The notes below the pieces were generated by a model. It saw only the letters and a list, made by a program, of their open reading frames with translations, had not been told where the DNA came from and did not search any database. Position numbers and translations under genes: made by a program. From positions 62,001-126,000 of the forward strand of contig NZ_ABIC01000010.1 in assembly GCF_000172075.1 (NCBI RefSeq): a stretch of DNA of 64,000 nt, in the 5' to 3' direction. This document shows positions 16,973-25,501 of the stretch, piece by piece; position 1 is the stretch's first letter, and each line of letters starts with the position of its first letter. This stretch comes from Shewanella benthica KT99. GTDB taxonomy: Bacteria; Pseudomonadota; Gammaproteobacteria; Enterobacterales; Shewanellaceae.

Positions 16973-18622
16973 CTACATATTAGGGTAGTTCGGACCACCA
17001 CCGCCCTCAGGGGTAACCCAAGTGATATTCTGGCTTGGATCCTTGATATCACAGGTCTTGCAATGAATGCAGTTTTGTCCGTTGATGACGAACTTGCTCT
17101 CACCTTCCTCCTCGACGATCTCATAGACGCCAGCGGGGCAGTAGCGCTGGGCTGGTTCGTCGTATTTCACCAGGTTGATGTCTACAGGAATTCGTTCATC
17201 TTTGAGACGAAGATGACACAGCTGATCTTCCTCATGGAAGGTATTAGACAGGTAAACCGATGACAGCTTATCGAAGCTGAGTTTTCCATCTGGCTTAGGA
17301 TAATCTATCTTCTTATAGGCACCAACTTCCGCCATCTGTGCGTAGTCGGGTTGCTCATCTCTTAAAGTGATAGGGAACTTACCGCCAAACCAGTTTTGGT
17401 CGATAAAGTTAAACGCCCCCCCTAGATAAGTACCGAACTTGTGCATAGCTGGGCCGAAATTGCGGGAGCTGTATAGTTCGGCCTGCAGCCAGCTCTTGTT
17501 GAAACGTTCGTTATAACAATCGAGATCTTTACCGCCTTCGACGCCAGCTTGTAAGGCATGGGCTATAGTTTCGGCCGCTAGCATGCCGCTCTTCATCGCC
17601 GTGTGGGTGCCCTTAATCTTGGCGAAGTTCAGGGTTCCAGCGTTACAGCCTATGATGAGGCCACCGGGGAAGGTCATCTTAGGCAGTGAGTTTAACCCGC
17701 CCTTAGTGATGGCTCGAGCGCCATAAGATATGCGCTCACCGCCTTGAAGATACTTGGCTATCACAGGATGTTTCTTATAACGCTGAAACTCATCGAAAGG
17801 ACTCAGGTGCGGATTTTTATAGTTGAGGTCAACGATCAGGCCCACGGCAACTTGGTTATCCTCTAAATGGTAGAGGAAGCCACCGCCGGATGCGCCTTCG
17901 GTGAGAGGCCAGCCACCGGTATGAACCACTTTTCCTAGCTCATGTTGTTCACTGGGTACCTTCCAGATCTCCTTGAAGCCCAGTCCGTAGTGCTGTGGTG
18001 TCTTACCATTATCCAGATGATACTTTTCGATCAATTGCTTACCTAAGTGACCATGGCAACCTTCGCTGAATATGGTGTATTTAGCATGTAACTCCATGCC
18101 AGGCTCATAACTGTCTTTGGGTTTACCATCGGCGCCGACGCCCATGTCGCCGATTATGATGCCTTTGACACTGCTGTCTTCATTGAACAGGAGTTCACTG
18201 GCGGGGAAGCCTGGAAATATCTCGACGCCTAACTCTTCGGCGCGTTCGGCTAGCCAGCGGGAGAGGTTGCCGACACTAATGATGTAGTTGCCATCGTTGT
18301 GCATGGTTTTAGGTACGAGGGAGTTAGGCACCAGACGAGCGTGCTGATCTGAACTCAACAGGTAGATTTCGTCGTCAGTGACCTGGGTATGGAGTGGCGC
18401 GTCTTTTTCCTTCCAGTCACTGAATAGTTCCCCAAGAACCTTGGGTTCGAATACCGCTCCCGAAAGAATATGAGCACCGACTTCGGAGCCTTTCTCTACA
18501 ACACAAACAGTAAGCTCGTTGCCACTGTCATGGGATATCTGCATCAGTCGACATGCCGTAGCTAAACCGGCCGGGCCGGCTCCAACAATGACGACATCGA
18601 ATTCCATCGATTCGCGTTCCAT
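16973..18622 (-). CDS. Electron transfer flavoprotein-ubiquinone oxidoreductase
   Basis: 549 residues from ATG 18622, preceded by GAGGTG at good spacing; a GTG one codon upstream is less likely. The N-terminal FAD Rossmann motif is VVIVGAGPAGLATA. Middle regions match ETF-QO (GGLNSLPKMTFPGGLIIGC). The C-terminal [4Fe-4S] motif is NCIHCKTCDIKDP followed by NITWVTPEGGGGPNYPNM. It transfers electrons from reduced ETF (fatty-acid and amino-acid oxidation) to ubiquinone at the inner membrane. No etfA/etfB lies nearby. It is a single gene with its own terminator. Confidence 0.95.
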   Translation of the reverse strand: MERESMEFDVVIVGAGPAGLATACRLMQISHDSGNELTVCVVEKGSEVGAHILSGAVFEPKVLGELFSDWKEKDAPLHTQVTDDEIYLLSSDQHARLVPNSLVPKTMHNDGNYIISVGNLSRWLAERAEELGVEIFPGFPASELLFNEDSSVKGIIIGDMGVGADGKPKDSYEPGMELHAKYTIFSEGCHGHLGKQLIEKYHLDNGKTPQHYGLGFKEIWKVPSEQHELGKVVHTGGWPLTEGASGGGFLYHLEDNQVAVGLIVDLNYKNPHLSPFDEFQRYKKHPVIAKYLQGGERISYGARAITKGGLNSLPKMTFPGGLIIGCNAGTLNFAKIKGTHTAMKSGMLAAETIAHALQAGVEGGKDLDCYNERFNKSWLQAELYSSRNFGPAMHKFGTYLGGAFNFIDQNWFGGKFPITLRDEQPDYAQMAEVGAYKKIDYPKPDGKLSFDKLSSVYLSNTFHEEDQLCHLRLKDERIPVDINLVKYDEPAQRYCPAGVYEIVEEEGESKFVINGQNCIHCKTCDIKDPSQNITWVTPEGGGGPNYPNM

Positions 18623-18769
18623 CACTTCACCTCATAGGTCACTTTTCCCCGTTAAACGGGTGTTTTAATCGTTAACTCCACCTTACATTAAATTCACCTA
18701 ATGGCACAGGGAATAAACAGTGATTTAAGTCTACTCGGATTCAATGAGAGGCGTGAGCACTGTCACAGA

Positions 18770-19369
18770 TTGTTAGCGCCTGCTCTGCATTTAAATCTAA
18801 TGAGCTAATGTACCAACGTGTTTCAGTGGTCGCTTTACCTGTCGTTTTTTCATGTACGTCTGATGTCACTTTGATAATGCTTTTTAAGCCAACCCACTGA
18901 TATTTATTATTTAACCAACTTTTATTAACCAGCACTTGTGCCACCAAGCTTCTAATTCACCCTGTAGACCAGAATGATGACCTTTAAGCGCTAGAATATA
19001 ATCAGCCTTTTGCTTAACGATTAGCTTTGCTATCTCTATTTCATCCGCTTTTAATCGGCAGATAACACGGGCAATAGTGTCATGCCGAGGAATACCTGCT
19101 TTAAAAGGACGATACTGACGAAGCCAATCAAGCTTTAGATGTCCAAAGTTTTCAATGTCTTCCCATCCTTCAGAGCCTGACATAACCGCACTTATAGCGA
19201 GTAAAATAATCTCTAATAAGTTATGTTTTTTACAACGCTCAATACGGGGATCCGCAATCGAATCAAAATGTTTTAAAAAAGTAGCAGTCATTAACATCAC
19301 CAAAAAAGAGTATTTGGTGATCTGATCGCTACTTGAGCATAAAGTTCAATTTATAATGATCTTGCCGTG
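18770..19369 (-). mobile_element. Defective ISAs1-family IS remnant (copy A)
   Basis: The transposase N-terminal part is 18911-19303 (starts [19 protein letters not shown]) and a C-terminal piece is at about 18772-18947 ([33 protein letters not shown]). Residues between RLKADE and [13 protein letters not shown] are deleted; this removes the family's IDGKTLRGS and IDAMGCQ aspartates, so it is inactive. The extreme C-terminus and one IS end are also missing. The intact end is at 19369 (cttgccgtg; reverse CACGGCAAG). Copy B at 44618-45470 shares the same internal deletion. Confidence 0.85.
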
Positions 19370-19429
19370 ATCCTGAGCAAGAAATGCACTTTAAAAACTA
19401 GGGAATGAAGACAAACAAGCCTATAATTA

Positions 19430-19551
19430 TGCACTGACGGTTCTCCGAGCTTCTTGTCCTACGTCATCAGATACGGACGCTAAGCCGTGGCAATAACGCC
19501 ACCGGGGTGTGAAAAGAAATGATCACACCTCCCCAACTAGGAAAGGTGATC
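19430..19551 (+). promoter_or_regulatory. Putative Moco riboswitch (moaA leader)
   Basis: The leader contains blocks that I recognise from the Moco RNA motif of enterobacterial moaA: ctccgagc (19443-19450), gacgctaagccg near 19478, then ggcaataacgccaccgg. The downstream part has two mutually exclusive pairings: ggtgtga with tcacacc (about 19505-19530), or gatcacacc with ggtgatc (about 19520-19551). The latter covers the moaA Shine-Dalgarno and the base next to the ATG. Moco binding could therefore control translation initiation. A TATAAT at 19422-19427 may be the -10 box. Confidence 0.75.
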
Positions 19552-20532
19552 ATGTCTCAACTACAAGACAAATTTGGTCGAAGGTTTCACTATTTGCGGC
19601 TGTCGGTGACCGACGTTTGCAATTTCAAATGCACATATTGCCTCCCCGATGGCTACCGTCCCGACGGTCGTGCTCAGTTTCTTGGACTCAATGAAATAGA
19701 AAATCTGGTCGGCGCATTCTCTGAAGTCGGCACGCAAAAGATCCGCATCACAGGTGGTGAGCCCACTATGCGTAAAGACTTCACCGATATCATTCGCGTG
19801 GTTGCCGATAACGACAAGATAAAGACAATCGCAACCACAACCAATGGCTATCGTTTGGAAAAGAATGCCAAAGAGTGGTATGACGCCGGTTTAAGACGCA
19901 TCAATGTGTCGATAGACAGCCTAGATCCCCGTATGTTTTATCAGATCACGGGTCAAAATAAGTTTGATGAGGTGATGCGAGGTGTCGATGCGGCTCTCGA
20001 AGCCGGTTTCGAACGGGTAAAAATCAATGCGGTATTACTCAAGGGATTAAACGATAAAGATCTGCCGAGGTTTCTGCATTGGATTAAAAACACGCCCATA
20101 GATCTGCGTTTCATCGAATTGATGGAGACAGGTTTAGGTCGTGATTATTTCAAGGCACACCATCTTGCCGGAGCCGATATCAGAGCCTCTTTGGTTGAAG
20201 ATGGCTGGAGCTTAGATACACCGGCGGTAGATGATGGCCCCGCGCAAAACTTCAGTCGTGACGACCATAAGGGACGCATCGGCTTGATCATGCCCTACGA
20301 TAATCACTTCTGCGCCAGCTGTAATCGTTTGAGAGTATCGGCAAAAGGTAAGCTGCACTTATGTCTGTTTACCGAAAACGGTGTCGATCTTAGAGACCTG
20401 TTACAGCATCAAGATCAAAGGGCTGAGCTGGTCGAGCGACTCCATGGCCAGCTAGCCGCTAAGAAGGAGACTCATTCCCTTCACGATGGCATTACCGGTG
20501 TGACTCAACACTTAGCCTCCATAGGTGGCTAA
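19552..20532 (+). CDS. moaA: GTP 3',8-cyclase (molybdopterin biosynthesis protein A)
   Basis: 326 residues from ATG 19552 (MSQLQDKFGRRFHYLRLS), preceded by AAAGGTGAT; an upstream in-frame ATG at 19519 lies in the riboswitch region. The radical-SAM cluster is C23, C27, C30 (CNFKCTYC). The second cluster cysteines lie in FCASCNRLRVSAKGKLHLC. The usual C-terminal double glycine is replaced by the tail SIGG, still ending in GG. It makes 3',8-cH2GTP, the first step of molybdopterin synthesis. It is separated from moaC by about 210 bp with a pentanucleotide repeat. A defective IS lies just upstream, so its promoter must fall in the 60 bp between IS end and leader. Confidence 0.96.
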   Translation: MSQLQDKFGRRFHYLRLSVTDVCNFKCTYCLPDGYRPDGRAQFLGLNEIENLVGAFSEVGTQKIRITGGEPTMRKDFTDIIRVVADNDKIKTIATTTNGYRLEKNAKEWYDAGLRRINVSIDSLDPRMFYQITGQNKFDEVMRGVDAALEAGFERVKINAVLLKGLNDKDLPRFLHWIKNTPIDLRFIELMETGLGRDYFKAHHLAGADIRASLVEDGWSLDTPAVDDGPAQNFSRDDHKGRIGLIMPYDNHFCASCNRLRVSAKGKLHLCLFTENGVDLRDLLQHQDQRAELVERLHGQLAAKKETHSLHDGITGVTQHLASIGG

Positions 20533-20653
20533 TCCTCTGTTGCAGCCTGGCTGGGGTATTAGCTGACGTATCATGTCCGGTAATACTGAGTGTCAGGCCT
20601 CAAATATAATTTCCACATTCATTTTTTAAGTGATTATCAAATAATAGTCATAT

Positions 20654-20677
20654 GCAAGGCAAGGCAAGGCAAGGCAT
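20654..20677. repeat. AAGGC pentanucleotide microsatellite upstream of moaC
   Basis: gcaagg-type units repeat four to five times, ending in gcatgg, and run into ggaatggtattaa (20678-20690), which resembles the end of the MITE-like element. It lies 65-88 nt before moaC. Confidence 0.75.
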
Positions 20678-20741
20678 GGAATGGTATTAATTCTGTGATG
20701 CATATGAAAAGTAATTGCCGAATAAATTAAGGTTAAATCTA

Positions 20742-21218
20742 ATGAGCAGTGAATTTACCCATATCAATGCCGATGGCAATGCCCATATGGTTGATGTGAC
20801 AGATAAAGCGGTCACTGAAAGAGAAGCGAGAGCCGAGGCCTATATAGAGATGGCGCCCGAGACGCTGGAGATGATCATAAGCGGCAGTCATCACAAGGGT
20901 GATGTGTTCGCCACCGCACGTATTGCAGGCATTCAGGCGGCGAAGAAGACAGCGGATCTTATTCCTCTTTGTCATCCGCTGATGTTGACCAAAGTGGAAG
21001 TAGAACTCGAGGCTCAGCCAGAATTTAGCCGGGTACGTATTACCAGTCTTTGTAAGTTATCGGGTAAAACCGGTGTCGAGATGGAGGCCTTAACGGCGGT
21101 ATCTGTGGCGGCTCTGACCATCTATGATATGTGCAAAGCAGTACAGAAAGATATGGTGATATCCCAGACACGTTTGCTAGAAAAGCGTGGCGGTAAGTCG
21201 GGTCATTTTAAGGTTTAA
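20742..21218 (+). CDS. moaC: Cyclic pyranopterin monophosphate synthase
   Basis: 158 residues from ATG 20742 ([19 protein letters not shown]). Key family segments are [37 protein letters not shown] and LIPLCHPL, plus [14 protein letters not shown]. It converts 3',8-cH2GTP to cPMP. An in-frame ATG at 20715 lacks a ribosome site and is not conserved. It is followed by moaD after 29 bp and forms moaCDE. Confidence 0.96.
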   Translation: MSSEFTHINADGNAHMVDVTDKAVTEREARAEAYIEMAPETLEMIISGSHHKGDVFATARIAGIQAAKKTADLIPLCHPLMLTKVEVELEAQPEFSRVRITSLCKLSGKTGVEMEALTAVSVAALTIYDMCKAVQKDMVISQTRLLEKRGGKSGHFKV

Positions 21219-21247
21219 GTCGCTCAGTTTTTGAAGGTATATTAAAG

Positions 21248-21499
21248 ATGATAAACGTACTTTTTTTTGCTCAGGTTCGTGAGCTATTAGGTCAGAGTAA
21301 ACTTGCCGTCGAAGCCAGTGAGTCGACTGTGACTGCCGCAGGCCTGCGTGCACAGCTTGCCGAAAAAGACGATAAATGGGCTAAAGTATTAGCCGCAGAT
21401 AAGTTATTGGTCGCGGTCAATCAGACTATCAGTAGCTGGGATACGCCAGTTGAAGACGGCGATGAGGTTGCCTTCTTTCCTCCTGTGACCGGAGGTTAA
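21248..21499 (+). CDS. moaD: Molybdopterin synthase small subunit
   Basis: 83 residues, ubiquitin-like fold, ending in the diagnostic GG (FFPPVTGG) that is adenylated by MoeB and then thiocarboxylated. It works as the sulfur donor with MoaE. Overlap and spacing with moaE (stop 21497-21499, next start 21501) indicate translational coupling. Confidence 0.95.
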   Translation: MINVLFFAQVRELLGQSKLAVEASESTVTAAGLRAQLAEKDDKWAKVLAADKLLVAVNQTISSWDTPVEDGDEVAFFPPVTGG

Positions 21500-21500
21500 T

Positions 21501-21968
21501 GTGGCAACTGAGTTAAACGCAGTCAGAGTTCAGACCGAAGATTTTAGTGTGTCCGATGAATATGCGCTGATCGCAGGTGATAATAGTGATGGCGCCGTAG
21601 TGACTTTCGTCGGTAAGGTGCGTGACTTTAACGATGGCAGCACGGTGAGCGACCTGACCTTAGAACACTATCCTGGCATGACCGAAGCGGTGCTTAATCA
21701 AATAGCTCTAGAGGCTCGTGAGCGTTGGCCGCTGAATAATGTCACCATCATTCACCGCGTCGGCACTATGGCCTTGGGTGAGCAGATAGTCTTTATTGGT
21801 GTCACCAGTGCGCACCGAAAAGCGGCGTTTGCCGCCTGCGAATTTCTGATCGATTTCCTTAAGACTAAGGCGCCTTTCTGGAAGCTTGAGGCGGGCGACA
21901 AGGGCGCAAACTGGGTCGAGGCTAAAGATGCCGACGATCAAGCTGCCAATATGTGGGAAAAACAGTAA
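21501..21968 (+). CDS. moaE: Molybdopterin synthase catalytic subunit
   Basis: 155 residues starting at GTG 21501, directly after the moaD stop, with GGAGG of the moaD tail (21490-21494) as ribosome site. Typical motifs are GAVVTFVGKVRDF, LEHYPGMTE, IIHRVG and VFIGVTSAHRKAAFAACEF, with the lysine-rich TKAPFWKLE near the end. It inserts sulfur from MoaD into cPMP to give molybdopterin. It is last in moaCDE, 59 bp before modA. Confidence 0.95.
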   Translation: MATELNAVRVQTEDFSVSDEYALIAGDNSDGAVVTFVGKVRDFNDGSTVSDLTLEHYPGMTEAVLNQIALEARERWPLNNVTIIHRVGTMALGEQIVFIGVTSAHRKAAFAACEFLIDFLKTKAPFWKLEAGDKGANWVEAKDADDQAANMWEKQ

Positions 21969-22027
21969 CTTAAGGGATAAAGAATAATTTGACCCTCACT
22001 TGTAGTCAACCAAAGTAAGGAAAGGCA

Positions 22028-22891
22028 ATGAAGCACTGGTTTAAGCTAGTATCTGTATGTGTGGTGTTAGCGTCTAGTTTGGTATCTGTACCGGCCAGGA
22101 GTGACGATGTCCCGCCGATCGCCGCGGCATCGAATATCAAGTTTGCCCTCGATGAGATAGCTAACCAGTTTACCCAAGATACGGGTCGTAAGGTCAATGT
22201 TTCCTACGGTTCTTCGGGAAATTTCGTCGCCCAGATCAGGCACGGTGCCCCTTTCCAATTATTCCTCTCTGCCGATGAGAAGTATATTCATCAGCTACAG
22301 AAGTACGATGCCAGTTTAGGTGAAGGCACCCTCTATGCGGTGGGCCGACTCGCTATCGCCGCACCTAAATACTCCCCACTGGAACTCGACCCTGAATTAG
22401 AGGGATTAAAATCCCTGCTAAAAGCCGGTAAGTTGCAGAGATTTGTCATCGCAAATCCGGATCATGCTCCCTACGGCGAGCGTGCCCGAGAAGTTCTCCA
22501 GAGACTAGGGCTATGGGATAGCCTTAAGTCTAAGCTTATCTACGGGGAGAATGCCTCCCAGGCTGCACTGTTTACCGTGAGTGGCTCAACTCAAGGGGGA
22601 CTTATCGCCTTGTCTCTGGCTATCGCCCCGCAGTTTCAGGCCATGGGACACTATAGAGTTATCCCCGAAGAGTTACACACTCCCCTTACTCAGCGCATGA
22701 TATTGACCAAGAAAGCGGGAGACACCGCTAAAGCATTTTATCTGTACCTTCAGTCTGACAGTGCCCGGCAGATATTCAGTGACTTTGGATTCGGTTTGCC
22801 AGTTCTGGATGCATCTGAGTCTGCTGAATCTAAGCCAGTTGAATCTAAGCCAGTTGAAGCAGAACCGTTTCAACCAGAGACAGGTAACTAG
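22028..22891 (+). CDS. modA: Molybdate ABC transporter periplasmic binding protein
   Basis: 287 residues. Signal peptide of about 25 residues (VVLASSLVSVPARS), then the ModA start PPIAAASNIKFALDEIANQF, SYGSSGNFVAQIRHGAPF (oxyanion-binding serines), LFLSADEKYI and a C-terminal lobe ending FGFGLPV. A non-family tail follows (about 260-287), rich in Glu/Pro/Lys, with a tandem 15-bp repeat (gaatctaagccagtt at 22826 and 22841). It binds molybdate or tungstate for ModBC. It lies 3 bp before modB and follows moaE closely, so cofactor synthesis and Mo uptake probably share a transcript. Confidence 0.94.
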   Translation: MKHWFKLVSVCVVLASSLVSVPARSDDVPPIAAASNIKFALDEIANQFTQDTGRKVNVSYGSSGNFVAQIRHGAPFQLFLSADEKYIHQLQKYDASLGEGTLYAVGRLAIAAPKYSPLELDPELEGLKSLLKAGKLQRFVIANPDHAPYGERAREVLQRLGLWDSLKSKLIYGENASQAALFTVSGSTQGGLIALSLAIAPQFQAMGHYRVIPEELHTPLTQRMILTKKAGDTAKAFYLYLQSDSARQIFSDFGFGLPVLDASESAESKPVESKPVEAEPFQPETGN

Positions 22892-22894
22892 TCT

Positions 22895-23575
22895 ATGGAT
22901 TGGCAAGCCCTCTGGTTATCGATAAAACTAAGCTGCGTTACCGTTATTATCTTGATCCCCTTTGCTATCTTGGCGAGTCGTTTTCTGGCCTATCATCACT
23001 TTATTGGTAAATCTTGGGTCGAAGCCTTGATCATGGTGCCCCTGGTGTTGCCACCGACTGTGATAGGTTATTACCTGCTGGTGGGCTTGGGCAGCCAGTC
23101 CTGGCTTGGGCGTTTCCTGGAGCAGGTTTTAGGTCAACAACTGGTATTCCACTTTTCTGGTCTGGTGGTTGCCTCGATTATCGTCAATATCCCCTTCGCC
23201 ATTCAGCCGATCCAACGCGCCTTCGAATCAGTCCCCCAAGAGGTTCGCGATGCCGCGGCCTGTTGTGGCATGAGTCCCTTAAAAATACTCTTCAAAATAG
23301 AACTGCCTCTGGTGTGGCCAGGAGTATTGACTGCACTGGTGCTGTGTTTCTCCCATGTCTTGGGTGAATTTGGTGTGGTCTTGATGATGGGCGGTAATAT
23401 TGCTGGTGAGACGAAGACCGTGGCTATCTCTATTTACGACAGTGTGCAGGCATTCGACTTTGCCAGCGCCGGGCAGATGTCCTTAGTGCTGCTGCTATTT
23501 GCCATCACAGTGCTTGCGCTGACGACAAGCATGTCGAGAAGGTTGGGGAGAGCACATGGCTCAAGACATAGTTGA
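22895..23575 (+). CDS. modB: Molybdate ABC transporter permease
   Basis: 226 residues with five to six hydrophobic helices and the ABC permease cytoplasmic loop EVRDAAACCGMSPLKILFKIELPLVWPG (EAA motif). It is the membrane channel of ModABC. ATG 22895 is 3 bp after modA's stop. Its 3' end overlaps a short ORF that resembles the start of modC (23556-23648). Confidence 0.94.
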   Translation: MDWQALWLSIKLSCVTVIILIPFAILASRFLAYHHFIGKSWVEALIMVPLVLPPTVIGYYLLVGLGSQSWLGRFLEQVLGQQLVFHFSGLVVASIIVNIPFAIQPIQRAFESVPQEVRDAAACCGMSPLKILFKIELPLVWPGVLTALVLCFSHVLGEFGVVLMMGGNIAGETKTVAISIYDSVQAFDFASAGQMSLVLLLFAITVLALTTSMSRRLGRAHGSRHS

Positions 23576-23648
23576 TCTATATCGTCATATCATCCTAGAT
23601 ACTGAATTGATCTTATGTGTGCTCGAGCAGATAAGGGAGCGGGTATAG
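23556..23648 (+). other. 30-codon ORF resembling the N-terminus of ModC (duplicated modC start)
   Basis: ATG 23556 lies inside the end of modB, with GGGGAG 5 nt upstream. The product starts MAQDIVDLYRHI and then ILDTEL, against VQDIADLYCRI and KLDAEF at the true modC start. The frame ends at TAG 23646-23648, which overlaps modC's GTG (23648). It is a diverged duplicate of the gene start including its ribosome site. It may act as a coupling leader between modB and modC, or be inert. Confidence 0.7.
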
Positions 23649-24754
23649 TGCAAGATATTGCCGACCTTTATTGTCGTATCAAGCAAGAAAAACATATCAA
23701 GCTAGATGCTGAATTTACCTGTAAGGCGGGTGAAATGTTGGCGGTTGTCGGCCCTTCCGGCGGCGGCAAGTCTACCTTGCTACGTATGATTGCCGGTCTC
23801 AATCAGCCTGAATCGGGTGAGATACTTTATGGAAACCGAGTCTGGTATGACAGTGATAAAAAGCTAAGTCTATCCCCACAGCAGCGTCATTTAGGCTATG
23901 TGCCCCAGCATTTTGGTCTGTTTCCTAATTTAACGGCTATGGAAAATGTGGTGGCCGCACTGGACCATATTCCCAAGTCGGAACGTAAGCCCAGGGCTAA
24001 AAAATGGCTCGAACGAGTGAATTTGCATGGTTTGCCGGATCGTTTACCAGCAAATCTATCGGGTGGTCAGCGTCAGAGGGTCGCTCTGGCGAGGGCTTTA
24101 GCCCGTGAACCTTCGGTATTATTACTCGATGAGCCTTTCTCTGCAGTCGATAGGGAAACCCGTGAACGCCTCTATTTAGAGCTGGCCAGATTAAAAGAGC
24201 AGTTGGCTATTCCTGTGATCATGGTGACTCACGATCTTAACGAGGCTCTGTTGTTGGCTGATAAGATGATCCTCATCAGTCAGGGAAAGATGCTGCAACA
24301 AGGTCGGCCCCATGATGTATTGGTGCGCCCTCACAACGAAGCCGTGGCCAAGCAGATGGGGCTACGTAATATCTTCGATGCCCGTGTTATTGCTCAAGAG
24401 GAGCAGCGACAGATCACTTGGCTTAAATTTGGTGAGCATCTGATTGCCAGCACCTATTTCGAACATCTGGATATCGGCACTAAGGTGCGCTGGGTCATTC
24501 CCAATCAGGGGGTCAGATTCAATTCGATCAAGCAAGGCCGACTGTGCAAAAGTTTCAATAAGCTGGATATCACCATAGAGTCTATGTTGACCATGGGGGA
24601 GAGTGTCAGGATCATCGCCAGTGTGAGAGGAGTTCGCCACCAGATCAACGCCGAGGTACCTCTCTATCTTGCGCAGAAACTTAAGTTGGCTAAAGGCGTA
24701 GAAACCACAGTGGCACTCAGGTCAGAACTCATTCATATCTTAGCGCCAGCTTAG
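23648..24754 (+). CDS. modC: Molybdate ABC transporter ATP-binding protein
   Basis: 368 residues from GTG 23648, preceded by GGGAG (23635-23639). Walker A is GPSGGGKST (residues 35-43), the signature is LSGGQRQR, Walker B is LLLDEPF, and the H-loop is MVTHD. The C-terminal third (from about 230) is a Mop-type molybdate-binding regulatory domain, as usual in ModC. It energises molybdate import with ModAB. The longer in-frame start at 23615 has no ribosome site. No terminator is obvious, and nothing was recognised between 24755 and 24914. Confidence 0.94.
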   Translation: MQDIADLYCRIKQEKHIKLDAEFTCKAGEMLAVVGPSGGGKSTLLRMIAGLNQPESGEILYGNRVWYDSDKKLSLSPQQRHLGYVPQHFGLFPNLTAMENVVAALDHIPKSERKPRAKKWLERVNLHGLPDRLPANLSGGQRQRVALARALAREPSVLLLDEPFSAVDRETRERLYLELARLKEQLAIPVIMVTHDLNEALLLADKMILISQGKMLQQGRPHDVLVRPHNEAVAKQMGLRNIFDARVIAQEEQRQITWLKFGEHLIASTYFEHLDIGTKVRWVIPNQGVRFNSIKQGRLCKSFNKLDITIESMLTMGESVRIIASVRGVRHQINAEVPLYLAQKLKLAKGVETTVALRSELIHILAPA

Positions 24755-24914
24755 GCTCGTTATCTTTCATAACAGCTAAACAGGTTCCAGCGCCTATCTT
24801 TATGATCAAACATTAATCTTGATTCCATCTGGGCTTTATAGTCATGCGCCTAAAATTGGCATTAACTCAAAGGGGATCGAGTCATGTATAAGAAATTAAC
24901 TGTTTTTGATTTAA

Positions 24915-24937
24915 TACGATAAGATAGTAATATCGTA
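24915..24937. promoter_or_regulatory. Inverted repeat upstream of the PepSY/two-component operon
   Basis: tacgata (24915-24921) and tatcgta (24931-24937) form 7-bp arms spaced by 9 bp, 19 bp before the gene at 24956. It is a candidate operator; no regulator assigned. Confidence 0.4.
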
Positions 24938-24955
24938 GATTTTACTGGAGGAGCC

Positions 24956-25492
24956 ATGGCTCGTTGGTTAGTTGGTTTAGTGCTCATTTCATCATCAGGT
25001 TTTTCGGCAGCAGCTTGGGCAGAAGCGTCGATTATTGAACTACTTTCCGATGAAGGGAACCTCACTCCGCAGGCATTTTTATTACAAGTTGAGCAAGATT
25101 ATCCCGGCATCATCTCAGAGTTTGAGATAGATGTGGTAAATGGTGAGCTGATCTATGAGCTGAGTATGATAGAGACCAGTGCCGAGACCATCACCGAATT
25201 TGAATTCAGGGCTAAGGACGGACGGCTGGTGACACAGGAAGTCGCAAGGTTAGAGGCCGACGATCGTGACGAACTCATCGCCGTTAACTTGATGGAAGAT
25301 AAATCACTGACTTTCTACACCTTGGTGGTTAAGGCCATGAAAGACAAGCAAGCATTTATACTCGAAGCACAACTGGATCATGATCTCGGCATCAGTTATC
25401 TGGAGTTGAAACTTATCAATGTCGATGGCAAGAGTAAATTAGCCTTCGATATTAAGACCCTACGCCCCCTACCTCTGCTTAAATGGAACTAA
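24956..25492 (+). CDS. Periplasmic PepSY-like protein upstream of a two-component system
   Basis: 178 residues. A signal peptide (about 1-22, ending AAAWA) is followed by segments resembling PepSY modules: NLTPQAFLLQVEQDYPGIISEFEIDVVNGELIYEL, a β-α-β-β pattern, and a less regular second half. PepSY proteins beside sensor kinases are thought to modulate protease or sensor activity. It lies 9 bp before the response regulator and within the same likely operon. TGGAGGAG is a very strong ribosome site. I infer the PepSY assignment from pattern only. Confidence 0.6.
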   Translation: MARWLVGLVLISSSGFSAAAWAEASIIELLSDEGNLTPQAFLLQVEQDYPGIISEFEIDVVNGELIYELSMIETSAETITEFEFRAKDGRLVTQEVARLEADDRDELIAVNLMEDKSLTFYTLVVKAMKDKQAFILEAQLDHDLGISYLELKLINVDGKSKLAFDIKTLRPLPLLKWN

Positions 25493-25501
25493 GTTACTAC
25501 C

